Source of the DNA: Sclerodactyla briareus
Lineage: Eukaryota > Echinodermata > Holothuroidea > Dendrochirotida > Sclerodactylidae
Assembly (NCBI GenBank): GCA_026419785.1
Contig: JAODTK010005673.1
Location: forward strand, 227,995 to 291,994
Direction: 5' to 3'
Length of the DNA stretch: 64,000 nucleotides
In this document: piece by piece, positions 33,835 to 43,444 of the stretch
How positions within the stretch are numbered: the stretch's first letter is position 1
Layout of the letters: every line of letters begins with the position of its first letter
Made by a program: the position numbers and the translations under genes
Notes under the pieces: generated by a model
The model's database searches: none
Seen by the model: the letters and a program-made list of their open reading frames with translations, nothing else
What the model was told of the DNA's origin: nothing

Positions 33835-34879
33835 CTGCAAAAAAATGGACCATGATTTGACTTGGGAGTCTAGCAAAGGGTTTTACCAATCCATAAATCA
33901 AGCCATTCATGAGTAACCATGAACATGAACAAGGGTTTAGTTCATGGCAGATGAAATGATTGATTGTTTGGCAACTAATCTACTTGTGTTACATATATTT
34001 TGATTTGTAAAACAGAAGAAACCAGTGATACAAGTATAACATCCCATCGCCCACTTTCTCTCCACTCTTTTCCCTCTCAACAGTGAGTGGGGGACTGACC
34101 ACTGTAATATTGACCTTGGAAGGGGTTTATTACGGGGATTCAGTTACTCTGGATTTTATCCACAGGCGGCCTTAGATACAATTCTGTGGCCACCCAGTGA
34201 GCAGCAGGGGCGTGTGCGGTATAGCCTTTATAAGAGAAGTTCCCAAAAGCCTACTGCCTAAGTTCAATGTCACATGCAACCAAAAGGAGGTTGGAGCTGT
34301 TCTAGCACGTATGCGATAGGTAGTTGCCATGCGGACAGGCATCATACATATATAAATACATACAACACACTGTGTTCCGGGTTAAGATTGTATGCTGTAT
34401 ACACTATCAGTATGAAGACTACAAAGAGTAGTCCAGCCTCCCCACCCCTACCCAGAGCATACCGAACGACCAGCACCACCTACCGAAATTGGATGTAACT
34501 TACTTGTATCACCCCATCCACAGCCGAACCACTTGACTTACCCCATCATTGATGCAACTACTTGTATCTGCATTGGTGGTCCCCAAGTGTTCCAGATATG
34601 AATTGCAGTGATAACACTAGTTGGTGTTTGCCATAGCTAGTAGACGACAAGACAATTAAGAACAATTTTTGCTAGAGCCATCAGCATGAAGGCGAAAGAG
34701 AGTAATTTACGAGCCCCCCCCCCCCCCCAAAAAAAAAATTGCCTTATTCCTGCTCGAATTCTGGTTTATGCCTGATTGAAGACTCAACTGCACTCCTGGC
34801 TAATGGTGAATAATCCTATCACTATCTGGTCAGTTAGAGTATCTCATGAACTTGGGGTGATAGGTAGGTCAAGGTGAAT

Positions 34880-35465
34880 AACCCAGTCCTGGTCGCTTAC
34901 CAGGAGGGCACCAGGCCTGGATGCTTTCCCATAGAAGCCCAGTTCACCTGCCACAAAGGAAGGCCCCGCCAGGCCAGGTCACCTTGCCCAGGAGTGGCCC
35001 AGACAAGGTCACTTGTCCCAGTATAGTGCCCAGGCCAGGTCCCTGCCCAGAGGTAGCCAGGTCTGGTCATTGCCCAAGGAGGCCCGACCTAGTCCTTTCC
35101 AGTCGAGGCCCGCGCCAGGTCCCCCTTGCTCCAGGAAAGCCCAGGTTATGGTCAGTCGCCCAGATGAGGCTCAGAGCCTGGTCACTTGCCTGGAAGAATG
35201 CCTAGGGTTGGTCGCTTGCCCAGAGAAGGGCCCAAGTCTGTCTGTTGCCCAGATGAGGCTCAGGCTGGTCTCTTGCCTGGCGCATGGCCTCAGGGTTGGT
35301 CCGTTGCCCAAGAGGAGGGCGCAGCCTGTCACGTACTTGCCGCCCAAGACGGCCCGTCTGGTCACTTGTCAAGAGGAGGTCCGCAGGCCTTTCAACTGTA
35401 CCCAGAATATGGCCCAGGCCTGATCACTCGCCAAGGAGTGGGCCCGACCTGATCAGTCACTCGAA
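34880..35465. repeat. 33-bp minisatellite, copy B
   Basis: Same unit as in copy A ('cccaggcctggtcacttgcccagagga'-type) with many single-base deletions. Present only because the whole segment is duplicated. Confidence 0.85.
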
Positions 35466-35538
35466 GGAAGCTGAGGACGCCTCTATAGTTTCCACATTCC
35501 AAGCCACTACGAATAAGAAATACTGGTACCAACCATAC

Positions 35539-35648
35539 TTTGCTCTCCATGGCCCAGAAAAGAAGACTCGCTGCCAATACTATGTTATTGCGCCCCAGTT
35601 GCCGAGCATAGCAAAGTCCAAACGGCCCCCACCGTAGACTGCTTCCCG
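35539..35648 (-). pseudogene. SLC49A4: SLC49A4-like exon 2, copy B (frame disrupted)
   Basis: The borders equal those of copy A (acceptor TTTTTTGCAG, donor GTATGG) but it is 110 rather than 112 bases, so the frame breaks. It reads R-E-A-V-Y-G-G-G-R-L-D-F-A-M-L-G-N-W-G-A-I-T and then TAG. Another frame restores V-L-A-A-S-L-L-F-W-A-M-E-S-K, closer to a transmembrane helix than copy A. It could be an alternative or mutually exclusive exon with sequencing errors, a dead duplicate, or an unmerged haplotype. Confidence 0.6.
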
Positions 35649-36700
35649 CTGCAAAAAAAATGGAACATGATTTGACTTGGGAGTCTAGCACGGGTTTTAC
35701 CAATTCCATAATCAATCCAATTCATGATTAACCTGAACATGAAACAGGTTAGTTCATGGCAGATGAATGATTGATTGTTTGCACTAAGCTAACTTGTGTT
35801 ACATAATATTTCTGATTTGTAAAACAGAAACATGATACAGTTCTAAATATCCCCCATCCCCCTTCTCTCCACTCCTTTTCTCCCTCTCAACAGTGAGTGG
35901 GGGACTGAACTGTAAATTCTGAACCTGGGAAGGGGTTTTATTTACTGGTCTCGCGTCTACTCTCTCTGGAATTTAATATCCACAGGTGGCCTTAGTCCAA
36001 TTCGTGTTGGCCACCCAGTGATCAGCATGGTGTGGCTGCGTTACGCCCTTTATAGAGATGTTCCCAACAGAGCCTACCTACTACTAAAGTGCCCCCAATG
36101 TTCACAGGCACCAAAAGGAGGTTGGAGCTGTTCTAGCACGTATGCGATAAGGTCGTTTGCCATGCGTAACAGGCATACATACATATATAAATACATAATC
36201 ACCTGTGTTCCGGTTAAGAATTTATGCTGTAATCTATCAGTATGCAGACTAACAAAGTATTTCCAACCTTCCAAGCCTCCCCCACCTACCCCAGAGCCTA
36301 CCGAGAGCCAGCAACCCTACCATCATTGATGTAAACTTAACTTGTACTCCCCCATCCCACAAGCCTACCACGGACTTAAACCCACCCATTGATGCAACTT
36401 ACTTGTATCTGCTATTGGTCCCCCAAGTGTTCCAGTATGAATGCATGTATAACCCTAGTTGGTGTTTGCATGCTTAGTTAACGACAAGACAAGACAATTG
36501 TTTGCTATAGCCATCAGCATGAAGGCTACATAGAGTACTTTACAGACCCCCCCCCAACCTCACTCCTGCCCCCCCCCCCCCCACTACCTCAGCCAGCAGC
36601 CAAGCATCACATACCCATCCTCATCGGTACTTAGTAGCTGTACTTAGCATTATCTGCTATTGGTCCACAGGTGTTCCGACCATAAGATTGTATAAGCCCA

Positions 36701-37740
36701 GTCCTGGGGGAACGTGAAGAGATAGTACCATCTTCTGAATAGACCTTTGTACTGACAGTCAGGGCCTGCACGCTAGTCCTTCACAGTGAGTAACCTCTGA
36801 AGACCCTGTCATGTCTCACAAGAGCTGTCGCTCTGGTCGCACAAATATTATAATAAGGCTGAAGAACTTATGCTACCAGCCTACCGAGTTTGACACAAAT
36901 CAACTTAGACGACCACTGAAGGGCCTACAAGTAATAATTTGCATTGGTATCCAAACTTCTTTGTTTTAGGATTTTTGCTGAATCCTTTACCTCTCAGCTT
37001 AAGTGAGTATTTGGTGTACAATCACAACAGAACAACAAAGAGATTTCTTTTGTACAATCCCATGAGATTTCCTGAGAAATGAGAATGAATGCGTGGACAT
37101 AATTGATACCAGCTTTGCATTTGGAAATCAATATATCATTTCTTAATAGGCAATAATAGGCATGAGTACACTAGTGTCCATCAAAAATTGACACAAGGGC
37201 AAGATTCAAAACTGTTACAAGGAGCCAAGGCTAAAACAGTAATTGAAAGGGCAGCCATGAGGTTTAGATATTCATGTATGACATAAAAATTGTTATATCT
37301 GAACATCTATTGGTCGATGAGCAGACTGCCAGGCCATTCACGCTGACTGTATAGCTGTAGAGAACACAAAAGAAAAATTATTCATTATAAATTGGAAATC
37401 CTTGAAAAATTTATATTCTGCCAATCTAGCTGTGAACACAATAACTTCATATACATGACGAACCAGCTCATTCTTAGTACTTGAGTTCCCCATAACATTT
37501 ACAGGGGCACCACTGTTTTAGAACCTTGTCAGAGTGGTCATCTGAGGTCAGAAGTACTGAATGCCCTCAGCTGATCAAACTGAAATTAAATATGCAAACT
37601 TCCTTTTGTTCTTTAGTGTACATGGGAGATAATGTTAACAATAATATTTTGGCCAATTTGGGGTTGGGAACACATACCTGGATCCTACCTGGATAAAACA
37701 AGCTCTAATTGGTATGTAGGTTCCCCTTAATAAGTAATAG
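36701..37740. other. non-coding, probably intron 1 of the transporter gene
   Basis: No exon, element or RNA recognised. The expected first exon (TM1) of the transporter should lie somewhere beyond 35.65 kb on the minus strand but was not found. Confidence 0.4.
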
Positions 37741-38370
37741 ACCCTATCATGTGGTTAAAACATAGGGTCTGTCCTCATCATGGGGGACCACATACCAAGT
37801 ATGAGCATGATCCATCAAGGTGAGGTTTAATTAGAATATTCACAAGACAAATTTGCCAGGAATATTATCAAATTTTCACAATTTTATCAAATGACTCCAA
37901 TCCACACAAAAAAATTGGTGTTCTCTCCATAGAAGCCTGCATACCAAAAATTTCAGTTGAATTGAACAGCATTTTGGACTGGAGTCACAAGGTTTTACAG
38001 ACTTTGACTCAAGTACTTTGATGACATTTGACCTGATTCCAAAACAATAGGATTTAGGTGTGAACCCACATTCCAAGCATGAGCCTGAATGATCAAACTG
38101 AGTGGAGACAGAATTATTCCCACGCAAAACCCACCAAAAATGACGACCCCAATCTACAACAAATTGATAGGGATATTGTCTTTTCATGGAAAGTTACAAT
38201 TCAACGAACTATATTTTGGACTTATTCACAGGTTTTCCCGACTTTGACCTTTGTGACTTTAGATCATCTGGATCGGCCCTTTCCCAAAAAAAAAAAAATT
38301 GTAGGGATAATTTATTCCACCATTGGGGGGCCACCTATAAGTATGGCTTGATCATCCAAGTGGAATTGAG
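37741..38370 (+). repeat. ~300-bp satellite, about two units
   Basis: Landmarks in order: 'catagggtct...catgggggacc', 'accaagtatgagcatgatccatcaag', 'gacttggactggagtcacaagg', 'tgacatttgacctgattccaaaacaatagg', then a second, more decayed round ending 'tatggcttgatcatccaagtgg'. It directly abuts a LINE fragment at 38.37 kb. Plus orientation, i.e. antisense to the transporter gene if this is its first intron. Confidence 0.75.
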
Positions 38371-39000
38371 TTACCCTACCTTGGTGTGACGCTCGACTCT
38401 ATAATGAACTGAACCACAAACTGCCTTGAACCTTGAATGTAGATACTGGTCAACGCTCTTGTTAGGAGCCAAACGACCAGGAAAAGGGATGGCTGCCAAA
38501 CGAAAACTTTGGTCCCGTCTTGATGCAGCATTCAGGAGGTTGTTAACTGCGTTTTGGAAGCTGCTGATGTTCTGGACAACCACTATGTTGGAAGGGTTGC
38601 CGCTGAAGCAACCAGATCGCTAAATTTTCTCTCAAGAAATCTCTATAATTGCCCAGCTCATGTTAAAGAGACTGCCTACAAGATTTATGAGCATCCCCAA
38701 CTCAAATGTGCTCACAGTATGGTCACCCCCAAAAGTATGGGCAAAAGGGAAATAATAAAAAGGTTCGATCAAGAGCTGGCAGGTTTGTCACTGGATGCTC
38801 ATTCATATCATGTCTTCATTAAATTGGACTCGCTGGAACACAGAAAACTTGTTGTTCACTGGTTTACCTGCCACAAAAATTTGCACAACAACTCTTCTCA
38901 ATTCAACTTGTGGATATTCAATACTTGGGGGAAAACAGCTACAGCATTCCTGAATATATCAAACGAACATTTCAGTCACAGATCGTGTGGCACAAAATTG
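38370..39000 (+). mobile_element. LINE reverse transcriptase C-terminal fragment
   Basis: Begins Y-L-G-V-T-L-D-S (38,377), the conserved thumb motif of CR1/L2-like non-LTR reverse transcriptases, followed by R-S-L-N-F-L-S-R-N-L-Y-N-C-P, H-V-K-E-T-A-Y-K-I-Y-E-H-P-Q-L (38,617-38,703) and later L-D-S-L-E-H-R-K-L (38,827). These match the order Y-L-G-V/kA-x-x-L-x-F-L-x-R-N-L/V-K-x-x-x-Y/L-E-x-R-x-L in that family. The stretch 38,554-39,198 is open for 214 codons, so this copy is comparatively young, but the first part is broken by frameshifts. No 5' domains are present. Confidence 0.8.
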
Positions 39001-39085
39001 GTGCTGAGAGGCAAGACTTGGACAGTTGACACAGGTAGTGGGGGTGGGGGTTCCGGGTTCAAATCCCTGATGATCCGGAATACTT
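38990..39085 (+). repeat. possible tRNA-derived fragment (B-box-like)
   Basis: 'ggttccgggttcaaatccctg' at about 39,048-39,068 is a good RNA polymerase III B box (GGTTCAAATCC). An A-box-like 'tggtgctgagaggcaag' lies at about 38,999. A cloverleaf does not form convincingly, so this is more likely a SINE head than a tRNA gene. It follows directly on the LINE fragment. Confidence 0.35.
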
Positions 39086-39885
39086 TTTTTTCAATGTTTT
39101 TTCAGACCAAGGCCCACATTACAGGACCATGTATCGTAGGCCCCACATTACAGTTAGTTGTAAGGTCCCTGACACAGTCGGAGTCAGCGACTAGGTAAGT
39201 CTGTCTGATGTTGACTCAGTTGAATTTTAAAAAGTTATTAGTTATCAGAAGATCCAGGATAAGAACTAGCGGAACAAATGAGGACTCGTACGTATCACTG
39301 TCACTGCTCTATTCTTGCCCATGGACAATTAAGCATTCCCTCGCCGAATCTTGCCGAATCTTGCTTGCTTCTGATCTGTATCTGATCCTTCGGCCGATTA
39401 ATACAGGATTAATACAGGTATACAGGATCTAGTTCCGCGAATTCCTACCGATCATGTGACATTACTTTTTCCGGGGTGCGTTCTTTATTTTCTCAGGGCA
39501 CGTTACGTACGTAATATTACTTAATAAGAGTTCACGTGGGTTGTGCAGATTAATCTCTTCATGATTGTGGAACTTGGATTGTACCAATTTCAACTTAGTT
39601 AGTTCTTTTTGTGATTTCGAATTTCATATTTACCATGGTTATTGCAAACCGAGTTACCCAGCGAATTTTCGTTCACAGCCAGGTTGTTTTCGTTGACGTT
39701 TTTGCCAACACGATTACACGAACAATGATTTCCTGCTGCGTTGCGCACCCAGCTCGCTTTGGCCTCCCTGCCAATCCTCCCCCCCCCCCCTCCCCAACTT
39801 TCCCAGCGTGTGGTTACACCCTGGTTAAGCCCGGGACAAAAAGTTATCCTATAACTACCGTCCTATTTGTTTGCTGTCTCCAATC
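39086..39885. other. non-coding, nothing recognised
   Basis: 'ttgccgaatcttgc' and 'ttaatacagg' are locally duplicated near 39,345-39,420. A poly(C) run lies at 39,779-39,793. An open frame at 39,611-40,024 spans this and the following repeat and is not called. Confidence 0.4.
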
Positions 39886-39889
39886 AACA

Positions 39890-40260
39890 TGTCCACATGG
39901 GGCCCATGTGGGATGTCCTGGGGTGTATGGGCATATAGTCACGGGAGTGACCATGGGCAACGTTTGTGGGGCCCACGTGGGTATTATGTGGGTATCATGT
40001 GGGCAGGTCTTCATAGGCAAATGATCGGCTCACTTAATGGGGCCCATGTTTGCAGTGTGGGGGGTTGTATGGGCAGATGTTCACAGGGTATTTACGGGCT
40101 ATATTTGATGAGGCCCACGTGGGGGGGGGGCCATGTGGGGCCCACATAGGCAACATGAACAAATATTCATGGACCCATGTGGGCTGCCCGACTGGGCCCC
40201 ACATAGCAGCCCAATTCAACCACGTGGGCTCCGTGTGTGCATGTTGTTTGGGCTTGTATT
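39890..40260. repeat. GGGCCCACGTGGGC-type minisatellite
   Basis: Many near-palindromic blocks such as 'ggggcccacgtggg', 'tggggcccacatagg', 'cccatgtgggctgcccgactgggcccc' are spaced about 30-40 bp apart, often with 'gggcagatgttcacagg'. The unit order suggests a 60-70 bp higher-order repeat. The GGGCCC/CACGTG palindromes could allow strong secondary structure. No gene. Confidence 0.75.
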
Positions 40261-40609
40261 GAAAAATTATTCGAGTGCCCATTCAATAGAATTAAGAAAC
40301 TATTCGGAATAACATTTTCTTTAGATCAGTCGGGATTCCAAAAAACCTCTCCGAGTCAATGGAGACTTTTCCGAGTCATTGGATAGGTTTCCAGAGAGGT
40401 TTCCAGAGAGGAACGTGACTACGACTTGTTTTTTAATTGGCAGGAAAGCCTTGGCACGTGTGTGCCGACATGACACAATCGGCTCTGAAATTAAATTTAT
40501 TAAGATTTCCTGAAAATACTACCAGGCTTCTATCATCGTCCCATATGAACCGGAAAAAAGTTAAATACTTCCGAAACCATCACTCCAAAACGCTCAATCT
40601 ATAGGAGCC
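40261..40609. other. non-coding, nothing recognised
   Basis: A short duplicated block ('ggtttccagagagg' twice near 40,388-40,410) is the only structure seen. Confidence 0.4.
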
Positions 40610-41780
40610 GGGACTTCCACGGGTCGGTCTCCACAGAGATAGATAGAGTGTGGGTCGGCTCTGTATTGTGCAGCCAATTTTGAAACGCGCGTGATGTGGG
40701 AAATGCACCCAAAAGACGAAGCCTATCGTAGCAATTACCATTGACAGTGAAGTGAGGCCAACGACCGGGTATGTTGATCACGATTCCAAAGAAACCTGTT
40801 AGCAGATAGGAAAAATTAAATTCTGCTCGAAAAAATATGGCAAAAATACATAAGAAATACGACAGTAGCCTTTTGGATGGCCAAATTTTGAAGTAAAATT
40901 ATTTAAAATGAGGAAAAACCAGTTGCACGAAATGGTGTCACATACCACACTACGGCAACGGCTTGTCCCAGTGCATTAGCACTAGCGTAGGCCATGAGTA
41001 ACTGCCTGAGCTGACTGCACTGTGCATGCTACGCGTGCGGTAGATACGGACGAATGCAATTGGTAAAACAGATAATCGGCACGGCTGAGTGAATGAGACA
41101 AAAGCTTGGCTCACTTTAAAAAGATGCGATAGGCTGCGCAGCCTATAAATGCACAAATTAGAACCCCGGTAAGAAAATGGGTTGAGTTTCCATTAAAGTA
41201 AGTTACAAGTTATCGCTGGAAAGTGATAGCCAGCTGGTTCAAAAAATATTACATAGCCATCGCCTAAATTAGGCTACAGTGATGCTACAGTTATGTATGA
41301 GCCTAGCCCAAGTCCTACACTAGCCACGGCATAGACATAGACTGAAGATCGGCTCTGAATTTTGCAGCCAATCGAAAGCGTGTGTGAATGCTGGGAAATG
41401 CACCAAAAAATCGAGGCCTATGTAGCAATTACTATTGCTGTGGTACGTTAGGCAACGACTGGTCAATTTTATCATCGTTATTTCAGGAAACTCGTAGTAA
41501 AATAGAAAATACATCTTCTGTTGAAAATATGGAAAAAATACCTGAACATGCGATAGTAGGCTTTTGGCCGGCAAAATCAGTGAAATTTTAAAAGACAAAC
41601 ACCAGTTGCGCCACCACCGAGATGGTCACTACATACCAGTAATGGCAATGATCCCTGTAATAGGCTCACTAGCCCAAACGTATGTGCAATGCCTGACTGT
41701 GCTATGCGTACGACAAACTCAGGTGGTAAACAATAATCGAACACCGTTGACTGGGAAACTTTTTGCATACTCGAAACAGT
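40610..41780. repeat. diverged ~450-bp duplication (two copies)
   Basis: Copy 1 is about 40,640-41,085 and copy 2 about 41,345-41,770. Shared blocks in the same order include 'cggctctg.attttgcagccaat', 'gtgggaaatgcacc.aaa', 'cctat.gtagcaattac', 'aaaatatgg.aaaaatac', 'agtaggcttttgg..ggc', 'accagttgc', 'cactgtgctatgc'. On the minus strand copy 1 has splice-like borders around 'FFGIVINIPGRWPHFTVN' (acceptor TCTGCTAACAG, donor GTAATT, about 40,738-40,797). The matching stretch of copy 2 is diverged. A pair of duplicated exons of an unknown gene is possible, but I recognise no family. Confidence 0.55.
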
Positions 41781-43096
41781 AAATGCCAGCTGCTCGCCAA
41801 ACTGCAGAAACAACACCTGGTACAGGAAATGCGGGTTGACGTTTTCGCCGGTAGTTAGTGACAAAGCTAGACGAGCCATCTGTTTAGCAACGATAGCGGC
41901 TGTCACAATAATACCGTAGGCCTAGGTATCAGCTCATAGGCTAATTTAAAGGATAAATTAGGGTGGACTCAATCAACCGTCGAATGATTGCTTGTGTCAG
42001 TATGTATATTACAACAAGAATTTGGTTCGAAATAATATGCCTCGCCTCCACACGGGCAACGCCTCCTCATGCTCCCGGCACTTGCATCATCCATATTTCA
42101 CTGTTAAGTGTTACAGGCGACTGCAGCAAAAGGGTTCTTTGATGACCTCTATGCAAACATTTTGACTGTTCTGCTGACTTTCACCATATTTTTGTTTTTG
42201 GATCAAGCTTAAAACCTCGAGAGAATTAGATCTATTTTCTCCCATTGTAATTTTCCCACTGTATAATTCATGCATGAGATGTCCACATGCAGTGAACGTA
42301 AGTAGTTATTAAGTCACTGAGTCACCAATCACTATGGCTATCCTATCTCTTTAATATGTATAACATGCATAGGTCTCTGTATATTTTATTTATATCTCAT
42401 CTCAAGAAATCACAACCGTGTAATTTAATTTTGCATTGCCTGTATTTTATAAATCCTAGAAGTGTGTTATCTAATATCGACATCACCCTAATATAAAAAG
42501 GATCACTGAAATGCTGAAAAAGGCAGTCCTTCCTTTTTGAGTGTTTGTCTAAGAGGCCTTTGACTTCCCCAGCACTGCTCACAACAAAGTTCCAATAGTT
42601 CAGACAAGGTGGTAAGAGGTAAATTAAAATTTACTGACTGATCAAGAGTAAGAGAAGGCAGCAAGAAGAGTCCTACAAAGAACTGCTTGAAACAGTTGCA
42701 GTCCTTTACATCAACATGCTTTTACCCCACTCTGCTCCGTTTTGATAGATCAATGTTGGGATTTTTTTGGCATGTTATAGCCTATACGCCCCTTGCGCCT
42801 TGTTTAGCATTTCATTCAGACTGATTATTTCACTACATAGGCATACAAGCGCGTCATGAAACTGATTAGGTTTATCTTGACTCGAAGTCAAGGCAACCTA
42901 TGATGTTGTACAGTGGCTGTCCCACGGAGATAATGCGCACCCAGCTAATTTAGTCCTAAAATAAACCTGCCAACTAAATGAATTAAAATATATAGCACCT
43001 CATTTTAACATGACCCTTGCCTGTACACTATGGTTTTTTAACCAGATGTTGACTCACATTTTTTTTTGTTTGCAGCCACGAAATTTACTGCATAAA
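41781..43096. other. non-coding, nothing recognised
   Basis: AT-rich sequence without recognisable exon or repeat. A minus-strand frame at 41,577-41,906 overlaps the duplication above and is not supported. Confidence 0.4.
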
Positions 43097-43444
43097 TCAT
43101 TGCAACTCTTTCTTCCACTTCCTTTTGAATGATTTAGCCTCTGAGTTATATTCGCGGCTGCCAATTAGGTCCAGCATCCAGTCTGCACCCTTGCTGGGCC
43201 TTGATCGGATTGATCCTCTCTCGGCAAGTATACATTTGAGAAAAAAATCAGGCACTCTGCTGGCACGGTGGTGAAGGATTGGTGTGTCTAGAATAACTAT
43301 ACCTCTAGAAGGAAATACCAAGACTGCAGATCCTGAAAACCTCAAAACATAGACACTAAAGGTAGTTAAAGACAGAAGATCCTCAAAGCCCCATTCATTT
43401 GCCCGATGGATGGTCAGAGTCAGCAGCATCTGATGCCCTGACAC
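43097..43444 (-). CDS. orphan 115-residue ORF, possibly a terminal exon
   Basis: An uninterrupted minus-strand frame ending in TGA. An acceptor-like TTTAGTGTCAG sits just upstream near 43,440. The product has a hydrophobic middle (T-F-S-V-Y-V-L-R-F-S-G-S-A-V-L-V-F) and a basic end (S-F-K-R-K-W-K-K-E-L). I do not recognise the family. Its length is unusual for this error-prone window, in favour of coding; no homologous motif or second exon was found, against. Confidence 0.22.
   Translation of the reverse strand: MSGHQMLLTLTIHRANEWGFEDLLSLTTFSVYVLRFSGSAVLVFPSRGIVILDTPILHHRASRVPDFFLKCILAERGSIRSRPSKGADWMLDLIGSREYNSEAKSFKRKWKKELQ

Larger units (their letters stand above)
32885..34710. repeat. tandem segmental duplication, copy A
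   Basis: Starts with a poly(C)/poly(A) junction followed by 'attgcctgttcctgctcg' and runs through a minisatellite, an exon of the transporter gene, CA-rich sequence and 'gccatcagcatgaaggc', ending just before the next poly(C)/poly(A) junction at about 34,714. The neighbouring copy B has the same order throughout. Differences between the copies are mostly single-base insertions and deletions. Confidence 0.9.
14827..35648 (-). other. SLC49A4: SLC49A4/DIRC2-like transporter gene span (5' end not found)
   Basis: This entry ties together the minus-strand exons listed separately. Read in order, they give the TM2-3 segment with 'DFALLANWG', 'GTGIRCIP', a TM4-5 segment with 'WFPPHQRTTATAI', the loop 'YFPKKPPLP', 'DSAGLMGFS', 'PLF-EICAEGAYPVGESSTTG' and the tail 'EHYNRLEIDV'. 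These match vertebrate SLC49A4 in order and spacing, as recalled from memory. SLC49A4 is a 12-TM major-facilitator protein of the lysosomal membrane, reported as an electrogenic transporter and as a proton-coupled pyridoxine exporter. SLC49A3 and FLVCR share the YP-x-x-E signature but not the 'Y-x-RL-x-x-DV' tail. The first exon (TM1), the TM7 exon and the last TM exon were not found. Most exons have a 1-2 base frameshift with intact splice borders. Confidence 0.75.
34711..36555. repeat. tandem segmental duplication, copy B (plus partial third)
   Basis: Repeats the whole of copy A in the same orientation: poly(C)/poly(A), 'attgccttattcctgctcg', minisatellite, exon, 'gatttgtaaaacag', 'gccatcagcatgaaggc'. 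After it, 36,560-36,700 contains another poly(C) run and a short partial repeat ('acttagcattatctgctattggtcc') of the copy end. The unit is about 1.83 kb. Confidence 0.9.

Noticed and set aside
33030-35465. Minisatellite as a CRISPR array
   Set aside because: Units are contiguous with a 33-bp period and degenerate, without unique spacers of constant length, and the genome is eukaryotic.
38990-39085. Functional tRNA gene
   Set aside because: A good B box is present, but no cloverleaf with paired acceptor and anticodon arms could be drawn; a SINE head is more likely.
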